64,000 nucleotides of DNA from NCBI GenBank assembly GCA_902563575.1, contig CACEXV010000004.1, positions 1 to 64,000 on the forward strand, read 5' to 3'. The stretch comes from an uncultured Pelagibacteraceae bacterium. Its GTDB lineage: Bacteria; Pseudomonadota; Alphaproteobacteria; Pelagibacterales; Pelagibacteraceae. The notes below the pieces were generated by a model. It searched no databases. It was not told the origin of the DNA and was given only the letters and a program-made list of their open reading frames with translations. This document shows, piece after piece, positions 35,782 to 44,750 of the stretch (its first letter is position 1; every line of letters starts with the position of its first letter). Made by a program: the position numbers and the translations under genes.

Positions 35782-36807
35782 TTATTTTGATATTCTATAA
35801 GTCAATTTTAAAGAAGTTAATACAAGTATTACACCGATAAACTGATGTAATACGCTTAACTGCATATTTAAACCGCTTATCAAAGTTAGTATTCCTAAAA
35901 CCACTTGAATATTTAAAAAACTAAAATAAGTGAGAAAAATTTTATTTAAGTCTTTTTTGGCATAATTAAAAACTGTGTACCCAACATAAATAGAGTAAAA
36001 ATACAATAGGTAAGCTAATGTTCTATGGTAAAATTGAACTAAACTTCTGTTATCAAAATTAAGTAATTCAACAAATTTAATATTGTATGAGTCATTAGGA
36101 AAAAAACTATCTCCCATTAAAGGCCAAGTTTGGTAAATCATGCCAGCATCTAGTCCAGAAACAAAAGCACCAAATATTATTTGTAAAAAAACTAATAAAT
36201 AAAGTAATTGAAATTTATAATTATAACTAAAATTTCTTATAAGTGATTTCTTTTGATTATAAGCAAAGTTGAGATAATTCCAATACATTAATGAAACTAT
36301 AATGAATGCCACACTTAAGTGCATCGCTAGTCGATAATGACTCACAGTAACATCATTAGTCAAGCCGCTACTAACCATAAACCAACCAACAAATCCTTGT
36401 AAACAAATTAGAAAAAAAATAAAGTAGAAACTAATTAAGTATTCTCTCCTAATTATTTTTTTAAGAGTAAAAAAAACTAATGGTATTAAAAAAAATAATC
36501 CAAGAAACCTACCTAAAATCCGGTGAACATATTCCCAATAAAATATAATTTTAAACTCATCTAATGTCATGTTTGGATATAATATTTTAAATTGCGGTAT
36601 CTCCTTATATAATATGAAATAATTATTCCACCTTTCTAATGTTAAGGGTGGTAAAATTCCTTCAAATAATTCCCATTCAGTTATAGACAGACCTGAATTT
36701 GTTATTCTAGTTAGACCACCAACTGAAATAATCAAAAAGACAGTAAAAATACTTATTATAAGCCAAAGTTTAAATAACTTTGAATATTTTTCACTATAAA
36801 GATACAT
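35782..36807 (-). CDS. ctaA: Heme A synthase (CtaA/COX15)
   Basis: Converts heme O to heme A for cytochrome oxidase in the inner membrane. The 341-residue protein has about eight membrane segments. GGLTRITNSGLSITEW near residue 31 and EYVHRILGRFLG near 91 (His ligand), SHYRLAMH near 155, SGLDAGMIYQTWPLMGD near 217, QFYHRTLAY near 259 and LHQFIGV near 323 are all COX15 landmarks with the expected histidines. Marker of aerobic respiration with an aa3-type oxidase. Confidence 0.95.
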   Translation of the reverse strand: MYLYSEKYSKLFKLWLIISIFTVFLIISVGGLTRITNSGLSITEWELFEGILPPLTLERWNNYFILYKEIPQFKILYPNMTLDEFKIIFYWEYVHRILGRFLGLFFLIPLVFFTLKKIIRREYLISFYFIFFLICLQGFVGWFMVSSGLTNDVTVSHYRLAMHLSVAFIIVSLMYWNYLNFAYNQKKSLIRNFSYNYKFQLLYLLVFLQIIFGAFVSGLDAGMIYQTWPLMGDSFFPNDSYNIKFVELLNFDNRSLVQFYHRTLAYLLYFYSIYVGYTVFNYAKKDLNKIFLTYFSFLNIQVVLGILTLISGLNMQLSVLHQFIGVILVLTSLKLTYRISK

Positions 36808-36859
36808 AATTAAATATATATTTATTTTTAGTTAAATTTAATATAATCAAATTGACGCT

Positions 36860-37138
36860 ATGCATAACAAAAAAATACTTATAATAAGAAAAAAATTAGA
36901 CTCGCTGGATAATCAACTATTATCAATAATTAAAAAACGCGTAAAGTTAGTAAGTATAATTTTAAAGAATAAGAAATTTAAAAAACAAATTGTAGATAAA
37001 AAAAGAATAAAACAAATATTAAGTAGAATTAAAAAGAAATCAAAAGAAAAAAAGATAGATACTCAAATTACACAAGAAGTATGGAAATCTATGATTAGTG
37101 CCTGTATCAAATACGAATACAGAAATTTTAAAAAGTAA
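36860..37138 (+). CDS. Chorismate mutase (type II, AroQ class)
   Basis: The 92-residue all-helical protein shows the pattern of AroQ chorismate mutase: LIIRKKLDSLDNQLLSIIKKRVKL at the start (Arg, Asp and Arg of the active site; key residues R10, D14, R27 region), a Lys-containing helix and a V-D-KKRIKQIL segment, then a third helix. It would convert chorismate to prephenate for phenylalanine and tyrosine. It is single-domain, not fused to a dehydratase. It is divergent from ctaA (52-base spacer) and converges with rpmG with no overlap. Confidence 0.75.
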   Translation: MHNKKILIIRKKLDSLDNQLLSIIKKRVKLVSIILKNKKFKKQIVDKKRIKQILSRIKKKSKEKKIDTQITQEVWKSMISACIKYEYRNFKK

Positions 37139-37330
37139 TTATTTACTATGCGGAGGCAATTTTTTTTCAATAAAAAATTCGTGCTTCCTTGTATTGGGAT
37201 TATATTTCTTTATTTTTAACTTAATTTTAGCTTTTTCACCTTTTGTAGGTTTTTTTGCATAGTAAACAAAAGCACTGTCTGGTTTGGACTCTGGAACCAT
37301 TCGAACTTTAATATGTGTCTTTTTTGCCAT
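37139..37330 (-). CDS. rpmG: 50S ribosomal protein bL33
   Basis: The 63-residue basic protein begins MAKKTHIKVRMVPES, contains YYAKKPTKGEKAK and the diagnostic C-terminal KKYNPNTRKHEFFIEKK, matching L33 with a short C-terminal extension. It has no cysteines, so it is the zinc-independent form. Its 5' end overlaps the merR gene by 23 bases. Confidence 0.92.
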   Translation of the reverse strand: MAKKTHIKVRMVPESKPDSAFVYYAKKPTKGEKAKIKLKIKKYNPNTRKHEFFIEKKLPPHSK

Positions 37331-37709
37331 TGGTCTTTATTAATTTTTTTAATTTCTTTAATCTTTCTAAAATTTTATTAATTTTGTTGTTTATAAAAGT
37401 TGTTCGATACTCTATATCTACACTTGAAACCAAATCATCGTCAAGTTTTTTATTTTTTTTCTTTAATAGATCTTTTACACCTTTAATTCTTAGACCTTTT
37501 TCGGTTAATAGAAATTTAACATACTTAATTAATTCAACTTTGGTTTCAGAATAATATCTTCTTTTATTAATAATCTTATCTGCTTTAAGTTCTTTTATTT
37601 TAGTTTCCCAAAATCTAATCACATGTGTCTTAAATTTACCTGTTTTAGGATCTTTTAAATTTAAAATTTGAGCTAGTTCTGAAATATTATAATATTTTCC
37701 ACCCATCAA
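37308..37709 (-). CDS. MerR-family transcriptional regulator (ihfA-linked)
   Basis: The 133-residue protein has an N-terminal winged helix-turn-helix (YYNISELAQILNLKD, then HVIRFWETKIKELK and RRYYSETKVELIKYVKFLL) as in MerR proteins. This MerR type follows ihfA in alphaproteobacteria. The C-terminal part is a short Lys-rich coiled coil with no effector domain. No binding site was identified. It overlaps ihfA by four bases upstream and rpmG by 23 bases downstream. Confidence 0.85.
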   Translation of the reverse strand: MMGGKYYNISELAQILNLKDPKTGKFKTHVIRFWETKIKELKADKIINKRRYYSETKVELIKYVKFLLTEKGLRIKGVKDLLKKKNKKLDDDLVSSVDIEYRTTFINNKINKILERLKKLKKLIKTNGKKDTY

Positions 37710-38002
37710 ATGTTTAACTTTTTGTTGTATTTATCTGAAATTTTAATCTTAATGGATTTTCTTGCACTTATATTATGTTCTTCAAGTGTTTTTGGATTTC
37801 TGCCTATCCTAGCTTTCTTGTTTAAAACTACTAAAGTACAAAAATTTTTAAAAACGATTTTTTTATTCTTTTTTAATTCAAATGATATTTCTTTAATCAA
37901 GTTTTTAATGATTTCATGATTAACTTTTTCACTTAATCCTAATTTTTGTGATATATCTTTTACTAAACTATATTTAACTATAGAATTATTTTTTCTCAAC
38001 AT
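37706..38002 (-). CDS. ihfA: Integration host factor subunit alpha (HU/IHF family)
   Basis: DNA-bending nucleoid protein. The 98-residue protein has an N-terminal helical half with LVKDISQKLGLS, and the beta-arm motif ARIGRNPKTLEEHNI near residues 74-88, which places the intercalating Pro in the RNP step of IHF-alpha. It lies directly after plsX (17-base overlap) where many relatives have fabH in between. Confidence 0.9.
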   Translation of the reverse strand: MLRKNNSIVKYSLVKDISQKLGLSEKVNHEIIKNLIKEISFELKKNKKIVFKNFCTLVVLNKKARIGRNPKTLEEHNISARKSIKIKISDKYNKKLNI

Positions 38003-39020
38003 TAATATGGCTTAAGTTATTTTTAATTTTTTCAAGTAAATTACCTTTAATAATTTTGTAACACACATCTATAGAATGATAAAAACCAATATAATCTGTA
38101 GCGCCATGACTTTTTACCACTGGTCCTTTTAACCCTAAAAATATAGCGCCATTAAATTTTCTTGGATCAAGTTTATTTTTAAAATTTTGAAGACTTTTAT
38201 AGGAAAATAGTGAACCGATCCTAGAAAAAATGTTTTTTTGTAATGCTAATTTAAGATTAGAGGTTATAAATTTTGCAGTTCCTTCAGCAGTCTTTAACGC
38301 AATATTCCCAGTAAAACCATCGGTAACAATTACATTAGAATCTCCGTCCATAATTTTATTTCCCTCAATATATCCATTGAAAATGAAATCATTATTTTTA
38401 AAAGAGGACAATCTTTGATAAGCTTTTTTTAAAGTGTCTGTGCCTTTAATTTCCTCTGAGCCAATATTTAAAAGTGCAACTTTTGCATTATCATTTGGAT
38501 ATAAAGATTTGTATAAGGCAGATCCCATTTCAGCGAAATCAATTAAGTTATTTTCATCGCATTCTATATTTGCTCCTAGATCTAACACAATATTCATTCC
38601 TTTCTGGTTTGGCCACAAAGCAGCAAGAGCAGGTTTATTAATTTCATCCATAGTTTTTAAAATCATTCTGGATATCACCAAAAGTACGCCAGTATTTCCT
38701 GCCGAAAGACTTATGTCGGCATTATTCAATGTTTGAGACTCAATGGATTTCCACATACTGCTATTTTTTGAATTTTTAATTGCAGTTAATGGTGTTTCAT
38801 CATCAGATACAATTGATTGGGTATTTAAAATTTCAATATTGTTCTTTATTATTTTTTTTTCAGTTAATAATTTATCAATCCTATTGGCGTCGCCGTAAAG
38901 TAACAGTTTGTAGTCATCCGATTTATTATTTTCTACAAATTTGGATATTCCATCAATTACCTTGTCCGGCGCATTTTCACCACCCATTGCGTCTATTGCA
39001 ATTTTAATTTTACCAGACAT
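37986..39020 (-). CDS. plsX: Phosphate acyltransferase PlsX
   Basis: Makes acyl-phosphate from acyl-ACP, feeding phospholipid synthesis (PlsX/PlsY route). The 344-residue protein opens KIAIDAMGGENAPDKVIDG, has LSAGNTGVLLV near 105, LDLGANIECD near 148, and a C-terminal GPVVKSHGATDYIGF, all family signatures. rpmF lies 11 bases upstream, ihfA overlaps downstream. The fabH gene usually found between plsX and ihfA is missing. Confidence 0.95.
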   Translation of the reverse strand: MSGKIKIAIDAMGGENAPDKVIDGISKFVENNKSDDYKLLLYGDANRIDKLLTEKKIIKNNIEILNTQSIVSDDETPLTAIKNSKNSSMWKSIESQTLNNADISLSAGNTGVLLVISRMILKTMDEINKPALAALWPNQKGMNIVLDLGANIECDENNLIDFAEMGSALYKSLYPNDNAKVALLNIGSEEIKGTDTLKKAYQRLSSFKNNDFIFNGYIEGNKIMDGDSNVIVTDGFTGNIALKTAEGTAKFITSNLKLALQKNIFSRIGSLFSYKSLQNFKNKLDPRKFNGAIFLGLKGPVVKSHGATDYIGFYHSIDVCYKIIKGNLLEKIKNNLSHINVEKK

Positions 39021-39031
39021 AAAGAATATTT

Positions 39032-39205
39032 CTATAAATCTAAAATTTTTTTACCGTTATAAAAACCAGTTTTTAAATCAATATGATGAGACAGTTTATA
39101 CTCTCCAGATTTTTTGTCCTCAACAATATTTTTCTTTAAGATCTTGTGATGAGACCTTCTCATACCTTTTTTTGATTTAGAAGTTTTTCTTTTAGGAACT
39201 GCCAT
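39032..39205 (-). CDS. rpmF: 50S ribosomal protein bL32
   Basis: Small gene of 57 codons, ATG at 39205 and TAG at 39032-39034. The protein begins [20 protein letters not shown], the diagnostic L32 start, followed by [16 protein letters not shown] at the end. It has no cysteine pair, so it is the zinc-free form. Its first 14 bases overlap the end of the ubiquinol-cytochrome c chaperone gene. plsX follows after 11 bases, the standard rpmF-plsX pair. Confidence 0.95.
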   Translation of the reverse strand: MAVPKRKTSKSKKGMRRSHHKILKKNIVEDKKSGEYKLSHHIDLKTGFYNGKKILDL

Positions 39206-39701
39206 AACTATAATTTTTTAATTCATGTATCATATTTTTTTGGTTTAAAGCAAAACAATAATTGTAAAATTCCTCAAAATATTTACATATTTCTCTAATT
39301 TTAGCATCTTTTTTCATTATTTCACTTTCGAAATACTTAATAATGACTTTTTTATTCACTGTAAAATCACTATTTTCCGAAATATCTATTTTAAGAAGTA
39401 TATCGTAAAATATTTTTGTTAACAGTTTCATCTTCTTATTTACCGCTACATCTCCATATCCAAGTTCTCTAATATGATTTTCTAAATTAAGAAATAGGTC
39501 ATCGAATATTTGCTGTGTATAATCTTTTTTGCCTTTCTTTTTTAGTGATATTATCAATATAGAAAAATGAAAAAATAATATGTTTATTTTGGTCTCAAAA
39601 TTGTCCTTTAACCCAATTACATTATAAAAGAATAAATTACGTGATAATTTCACTAAAATATTATAATAATGATTATGATTTTTTTTAAAAAAATTAAACA
39701 T
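39192..39701 (-). CDS. Ubiquinol-cytochrome c chaperone family protein (CBP3-like)
   Basis: Assembly factor for the cytochrome bc1 complex. The 169-residue protein contains [11 protein letters not shown] near residue 23, FHFSILIIS, and the diagnostic [18 protein letters not shown] near 80-97 (L-R-E-G-D-V motif). ATG at 39701 is used. The 5' end overlaps the divergent bamE gene, so both start codons lie within a 33-base shared stretch. Alphaproteobacterial neighbours usually include DUF177 between this gene and rpmF; here there is none. Confidence 0.85.
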   Translation of the reverse strand: MFNFFKKNHNHYYNILVKLSRNLFFYNVIGLKDNFETKINILFFHFSILIISLKKKGKKDYTQQIFDDLFLNLENHIRELGYGDVAVNKKMKLLTKIFYDILLKIDISENSDFTVNKKVIIKYFESEIMKKDAKIREICKYFEEFYNYCFALNQKNMIHELKNYSYGSS

Positions 39702-40139
39702 ATTACTTACCTTAACATATTTATTTTGTTTTTTTTAGTAAATTGCTCACTTAAGGAACCTTACAAAAATCATGGAATTAACTTTTTAGATAATAAGTTT
39801 AAGATTCTTAATATCAATAAAACAAATAAGAATGACGCATTAAAAATAATCGGCCGACCCCACTCATATTCCATAAACAATGATAACATTTGGTATTATT
39901 TTGAACGACAAACAACTAAAGGCGACTTTCACAAATTAGGGAAAAATATTTTGGTTAAAAATAATGTTTTAAAATTAGAGTTTGATAAATACGGTGTTCT
40001 AAAAGATAAATCAATTATTGATAAAGAAGAAATGAATAAAATTAGAATCAGTAAAAGTAAGACTAAAAATGATCTTGGTAAAAGAAGTATAGTTGGTGAC
40101 TTTCTACAAAGTTTAAAACAAAAAATGTATAAAAATTAG
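39669..40139 (+). CDS. bamE: Outer membrane protein assembly factor BamE (SmpA/OmlA)
   Basis: Lipoprotein component of the BAM complex. The 156-residue protein has a signal peptide ending in FLVNC (lipidated Cys at about 26), then [19 protein letters not shown], which fits the BamE helix-turn pattern V-x-x-x-L-G-x-P, and [11 protein letters not shown], matching the conserved aromatic strand. An in-frame ATG two codons downstream (39675) is an alternative start. It is divergent from and overlaps the chaperone gene, and converges with hppA by four bases. Confidence 0.82.
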   Translation: MIMIFFKKIKHITYLNIFILFFLVNCSLKEPYKNHGINFLDNKFKILNINKTNKNDALKIIGRPHSYSINNDNIWYYFERQTTKGDFHKLGKNILVKNNVLKLEFDKYGVLKDKSIIDKEEMNKIRISKSKTKNDLGKRSIVGDFLQSLKQKMYKN

Positions 40140-42238
40140 TGAGCTATTACAGATAATAATAATAAAGCGACTATATTAGTTATTTTTATCATAGGATTTA
40201 CCGCTGGTCCTGCTGTATCTTTGTATGGGTCCCCGACTGTATCACCTGTAACTGCTGATTTATGTGCCTCAGATCCTTTTCCACCAAAATTTCCATCCTC
40301 AATATATTTTTTGGCGTTATCCCAAGCGCCGCCACCAGCTGTCATTGAAATAGCTACAAACAAACCTGTTACTATAACACCTAAAAGCATTGCACCTAAA
40401 GCTGACAAAGCGGCTACTTTACCAGCTATAATAAAAATACATATATAAAGTAATATCGGAGATAAAACGGGGAGAAGTGATGGTATAACCATTTCTTTAA
40501 TTGCCGCTTTGGTTAATAAGTCTACTAATCTACCGTAATCAGGTTTTCTTTTTCCCTTCATTATTCCCGGAATTTTTTTAAATTGCCTTCTTACTTCAAT
40601 AACCACAGCCCCTCCTGCTCTGCCTACAGCCTGCATGCCCATTGAGCCAAAAAGGTATGGTAGAAGACCTCCAATTAAAAGTCCGATCACGACAAAAGGG
40701 TTTGACAAATCAAAATCAACTACTAGTCCGTATAAATTAGATGAACTTTCCCCCGCATAGTATTTGATATCTTCTGTGTAGGCCGCAAAGAGTACCAGAG
40801 CACCTAATCCTGCAGAACCAATTGCATATCCCTTAGTAACAGCTTTTGTGGTATTACCTACAGCATCCAATGCATCAGTAGTTTTTCTTACATTTTTTGG
40901 CAATTTGGACATTTCTGCTATTCCTCCAGCATTATCTGTTACAGGACCATAAGCATCTAAAGCAACTACCATTCCAGTTAAAGCTAACATTGAAGTTACC
41001 GCAATAGCAATTCCGTACAAACCAGCTAAGCTGTTGGTGTACAAAATTCCAATTACTATAATTATTGCTGGTAATGCCGTGGCCTCCATAGAAACAGCCA
41101 GCCCCTGAATAACATTTGTGCCATGTCCTGTGGTTGATGATTTGGCTACACTTTTTACAGGTCTGTAATTTGTGCCTGTATAATATTCCGTTACCCAAAT
41201 TAGCAATCCAGTAATAACCAATCCAGATATTGCACAAATATATAAATCAAATCCATCAAAATTTATTTCATTTACGCTATAATTGTTAGATAAGCCTATT
41301 GTTGAATTTGTTACCGGATGTAAAATTAATAAAGATAATAATGCTGTAGCAATAAACCCTTTATACAAAGCTCCCATTATATTTTTGCTTTTACCAAGTC
41401 TGACAAACCAAGTCCCTATGATAGATGTGATTATGCACGAACCACCGATAGCTAAAGGATAAATCATCATATTGCTATCTGAAGGAAAAAAAATTGATGC
41501 TAAAACCATGGTAGCTACAATTGTTACGGCATATGTCTCAAAAAGATCTGCGGCCATTCCCGCACAATCTCCAACGTTATCACCAACGTTATCTGCTATA
41601 ACTGCAGGGTTTCTAGGATCGTCTTCAGGTATACCAGCTTCAACTTTACCAACAAGGTCAGCACCTACATCGGCTCCTTTAGTAAAAATTCCCCCGCCAA
41701 GTCTTGCGAAAATAGATATTAATGACGCTCCAAAACCTAGTGCTACTAAAGCATTAATGATATCTCTGCCTTGAACATTTAAATTGATCAAAAATAAATA
41801 ATAAATTGTAATCGATAAGAGCGCTAATCCAGCAACTAATAAGCCAGTTATAGCGCCAGATTTAAATGCTATAGATAGTCCCGATTGTAAACTTTTTCTA
41901 GAAGCCTCAGCTGTTCTGACATTCGCTTTAACTGAAATTAGCATTCCCACATATCCAGCAACACCAGAAAGTGTTGCGCCAATAAAATATCCAATTCCAA
42001 CTAAAATGTTAAATAAATAACTTACTACTAATAATACAATTATCCCAACAACAGCTATTGTTTTATATTGTCTGTTAAGATAAGCCTTTGCTCCAATTTG
42101 AATAGCCTCCGCTATCTCTTGCATTTTATTGTTTCCCGGACTACTTGAAAGAATTTGGCCTGAAAGTAAATAACTATAAGCAACAGCCAGAATACCTGTA
42201 AAAATTATCAAATATAAAAGTTCTATGGAATTACTCAT
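40136..42238 (-). CDS. hppA: Membrane-bound proton-translocating pyrophosphatase
   Basis: Pumps protons out on hydrolysis of pyrophosphate, saving energy from biosynthesis. The 700-residue protein has about 16 membrane segments, [11 protein letters not shown] near residue 190 (pyrophosphate binding), [16 protein letters not shown] near 212, and a second acidic cluster [15 protein letters not shown] near the end. [16 protein letters not shown] has Lys where potassium-dependent enzymes have Ala, so this is the potassium-independent proton pump. It is the last gene in the glyA-to-nusB run, after nusB with a 73-base spacer. Confidence 0.97.
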   Translation of the reverse strand: MSNSIELLYLIIFTGILAVAYSYLLSGQILSSSPGNNKMQEIAEAIQIGAKAYLNRQYKTIAVVGIIVLLVVSYLFNILVGIGYFIGATLSGVAGYVGMLISVKANVRTAEASRKSLQSGLSIAFKSGAITGLLVAGLALLSITIYYLFLINLNVQGRDIINALVALGFGASLISIFARLGGGIFTKGADVGADLVGKVEAGIPEDDPRNPAVIADNVGDNVGDCAGMAADLFETYAVTIVATMVLASIFFPSDSNMMIYPLAIGGSCIITSIIGTWFVRLGKSKNIMGALYKGFIATALLSLLILHPVTNSTIGLSNNYSVNEINFDGFDLYICAISGLVITGLLIWVTEYYTGTNYRPVKSVAKSSTTGHGTNVIQGLAVSMEATALPAIIIVIGILYTNSLAGLYGIAIAVTSMLALTGMVVALDAYGPVTDNAGGIAEMSKLPKNVRKTTDALDAVGNTTKAVTKGYAIGSAGLGALVLFAAYTEDIKYYAGESSSNLYGLVVDFDLSNPFVVIGLLIGGLLPYLFGSMGMQAVGRAGGAVVIEVRRQFKKIPGIMKGKRKPDYGRLVDLLTKAAIKEMVIPSLLPVLSPILLYICIFIIAGKVAALSALGAMLLGVIVTGLFVAISMTAGGGAWDNAKKYIEDGNFGGKGSEAHKSAVTGDTVGDPYKDTAGPAVNPMIKITNIVALLLLSVIAH

Positions 42239-42311
42239 TTTTTAAAAGATAAATGCCAAAATAATTTACAAAAGGCAAGCAAAAGTTTAACATGAGTACA
42301 TTCATAAGATT

Positions 42312-42704
42312 TTACAACGATTTTCTCAATATTCTTGATATTTTATCTAGTATAGCGTTTAAATATTTTACTTTACTCTTTTCTAGAAAAAACTCGGCGG
42401 CCTTTAAATATTCAACTATTATTACTTTAATTGAATTATTATGTTTAAACAAAAGTTCAAAAACTGCAGCTTGAACTATAATTTTTAATATTTTGTCTGT
42501 TTTTTTAAAGTCAATATCACTTCCTAAATGTTCTGAAATAGTTTGATTTATCAACTCTTCTCTTTCTAATGTACCCTCAGTAACATCTTTAATGAACTTT
42601 TTAAATTGTGATTTTTTATAATCTAGTTTAGCTTCAGGGTTTGTCGATTGTGAATAAATATTTTGAATAATTATAACTCTCGAAGAATATAATTTATTTA
42701 TCAT
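42312..42704 (-). CDS. nusB: Transcription antitermination factor NusB
   Basis: The 130-residue all-helical protein shows the NusB pattern: RVIIIQNIYSQS at the start, LEREELINQTISEHLG in the centre and SIKVIIVEYLKAAEFFLEKSKVKYLNAILDKI near the end (key: NAILDKI). Binds boxA RNA together with S10 in rRNA antitermination. It begins one base after ribH. In many alphaproteobacteria thiL follows; here hppA follows. Confidence 0.88.
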   Translation of the reverse strand: MINKLYSSRVIIIQNIYSQSTNPEAKLDYKKSQFKKFIKDVTEGTLEREELINQTISEHLGSDIDFKKTDKILKIIVQAAVFELLFKHNNSIKVIIVEYLKAAEFFLEKSKVKYLNAILDKISRILRKSL

Positions 42705-43097
42705 TTATAAAAAGCTTTTTAAAGAATTTATAGATTCTTTAGATTTTTTTTTAACTCTCTTAAGGGCCTGACTAGAATTATTTGTAGTTAGTATTGAGTT
42801 AGCGATAGGCTTATTTGATTTGATCATTAACCCTATTAATGAACTGAAAACAGAGTTGCAAATAAAGTCATAATGTGAAGTTTCTCCTTTAATAACACAT
42901 CCAATAGCAATAAAACCATCATATTTTTTCAAGTTTCTTGATATCATCAAAGGAATTTCAAATGCTCCTGAAACTGAAATTACCTTCGTCCTAGTTTTTA
43001 TTTTGATCAATTCTTTTAGTTGCAAATGTAACATTTTATTAGTTATATCTTTATAATAATTTGCATTTACTATTAAAATTTTTTTATTTTTATACAT
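42705..43097 (-). CDS. ribH: 6,7-dimethyl-8-ribityllumazine synthase
   Basis: Penultimate step of riboflavin synthesis. The 130-residue protein, short for the family, has VSGAFEIPLM near 42 (phosphate/substrate loop), IGCVIKGETSHYDFIC near 64 with catalytic His, and NSILTTNNSSQALKR near 101. It overlaps the ribB gene by eight bases and touches nusB. Confidence 0.93.
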   Translation of the reverse strand: MYKNKKILIVNANYYKDITNKMLHLQLKELIKIKTRTKVISVSGAFEIPLMISRNLKKYDGFIAIGCVIKGETSHYDFICNSVFSSLIGLMIKSNKPIANSILTTNNSSQALKRVKKKSKESINSLKSFL

Positions 43098-44163
43098 TTA
43101 CTATCTTTTGTTTTATAATCTTTATTCCGAAACCTTCTAATCCAATTATTCTTTTAAAAGATCTAGATATTAAAATAATTTTTTTTAAACCTAAATATTT
43201 TATTATCTGAGCTCCATATCCATAATATCTTAAAATATTATTTTTACTGAATTGTTCTAATATCTTCTCTTTTTTTGATTTTTTGTCTTCAATCAAAATT
43301 AATGCGTAATTTTTGAATTTATTAAGGAAATTTAGATTCCTTATAACGTCTTTGTTTTCATACAAAAAATTTTTTTTAATTTTAATCGACATTACTCTAA
43401 CTGGTATTACTGATCTTGAATTAAAATTGCCTTTTTTTAAAACAAAGCTTTTTGAATTATCTAATTTATTTGTAAACGTTTTTAATATAAGGTTATTATA
43501 TTTTCCTATTTTAATGGCTCTACTTGATATATTATTAATTAATTTCTCATTTTTAATTCTATAGGCAATCAGATCAGAAATACTACCTATTTTAATTTTA
43601 TGTTTTTTTGAAAATTTTATTAAGTCATTTAATCTAGCCATCCTACCGTCTTGGTTCATGACTTCACAAATTACAGCACTTGGATTTAAATTTGCTAGTT
43701 TAGAGATATCTACTGATGCCTCTGTATGTCCGGCTCTCTCTAACACGCCACCTATTCTTGAGACTAATGGAAAGACATGGCCTGGTGAAACCAAATCTTT
43801 TTTTTTGGATTTTTCATCGATTGCTGTTTTAATTGTTTTGGCCCTATCAAATGCAGATATACCTGTTGTTACACCCTTTCTAGACTCAATAGAAACTGTG
43901 AATGCTGTTTGCATCCTTGAGTTGTTAGTTGGTGACATAAGTGGTAAACCTAATTTTTTAACTTTTTTATTAGTTAGTGCTAAGCATATTAAGCCTCTTC
44001 CATGCGTTGCCATAAAATTAATTTTTTTGTAATTACATTTTGATGCAGGAACAACTAAATCACCTTCATTTTCTCTATCCTTATTGTCCACTAATAAAAA
44101 TAATTTACCCTTTTTAGCGTCTTTAATTATTTCTTTTACTGGAGATAAAAAATTTTTTTTCAT
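43090..44163 (-). CDS. ribB: 3,4-dihydroxy-2-butanone 4-phosphate synthase with degenerate GTP cyclohydrolase II domain
   Basis: The N-terminal 200 residues are an intact RibB domain: DRENEGDLV near 28, ATHGRGLICLAL near 54, GVTTGISAFDRA near 96, and GGVLERAGHTEASVD near 139 with acidic and His metal ligands. The C-terminal 150 residues align with GTP cyclohydrolase II (YGYGAQIIKYLGL, GLEGFGIKI), but the HSECLTGD and RCDCG motifs with the three zinc cysteines are missing. The protein therefore makes dihydroxybutanone phosphate but probably not the RibA product; a separate RibA must act. This resembles the RibBX type known in other bacteria. Confidence 0.9.
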   Translation of the reverse strand: MKKNFLSPVKEIIKDAKKGKLFLLVDNKDRENEGDLVVPASKCNYKKINFMATHGRGLICLALTNKKVKKLGLPLMSPTNNSRMQTAFTVSIESRKGVTTGISAFDRAKTIKTAIDEKSKKKDLVSPGHVFPLVSRIGGVLERAGHTEASVDISKLANLNPSAVICEVMNQDGRMARLNDLIKFSKKHKIKIGSISDLIAYRIKNEKLINNISSRAIKIGKYNNLILKTFTNKLDNSKSFVLKKGNFNSRSVIPVRVMSIKIKKNFLYENKDVIRNLNFLNKFKNYALILIEDKKSKKEKILEQFSKNNILRYYGYGAQIIKYLGLKKIILISRSFKRIIGLEGFGIKIIKQKIVNV

Positions 44164-44165
44164 GA

Positions 44166-44750
44166 TTATTTTGAAATCTTATGTAAATATTTTGCTAGCA
44201 TGTCAAATTCAATATTAACTTTGCTCGACTTTTTTAACTTATTCAGATTAGTAAGTTTGAGAGTATGAGGGATTATTACGATTTGGAAACCATCTTTGGT
44301 TAATTTAGAAATTGTTAATGATACACCGTTTAAACCAACAGAGCCTTTTTCAATTATATATTTGTTAAAAATGGACGGTATTCTAATATTTATAAACCAG
44401 GCTTTATCTTTTATGTTTATATTTTTAATCATGCCAGTGCAATCGACATGACCAAAGAGGTAATGGCCAGATATATTTTGTCCGTGTTTTAATGATTTTT
44501 CTAAATTAATGTGATCTCCAATTTTACAGTTTTTAAACCTAGTTTTGTTTAATGTTTCTCGTGACAAGAAAAAGAATAATTTTTTTTTCTTAATTTTAGT
44601 TAAAGTTAAACATGTGCCGTCACAACTAATAGATGATCCAATTTCGTTTTTTGTAACTTTTAAATTAGTTAAAATGCCAATTACAATACTATCTTTGTTT
44701 TTGCTGATTTCTGTTAATTTACCTTGATTATAAATTATACCGTTAAACAT
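44166..44750 (-). CDS. ribE: Riboflavin synthase (alpha chain)
   Basis: Dismutates lumazine to riboflavin. The 194-residue protein has the duplicated lumazine-binding domain: [10 protein letters not shown] at the start, SCDGTCLTLT near 42 in the first repeat and VGLNGVSLTISK near 140 in the second, with GHYLFGHVDCTG near 92 linking them. It is trimmed by about ten residues compared with E. coli RibE. Start overlaps the ribD stop codon by one base. Confidence 0.94.
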   Translation of the reverse strand: MFNGIIYNQGKLTEISKNKDSIVIGILTNLKVTKNEIGSSISCDGTCLTLTKIKKKKLFFFLSRETLNKTRFKNCKIGDHINLEKSLKHGQNISGHYLFGHVDCTGMIKNINIKDKAWFINIRIPSIFNKYIIEKGSVGLNGVSLTISKLTKDGFQIVIIPHTLKLTNLNKLKKSSKVNIEFDMLAKYLHKISK

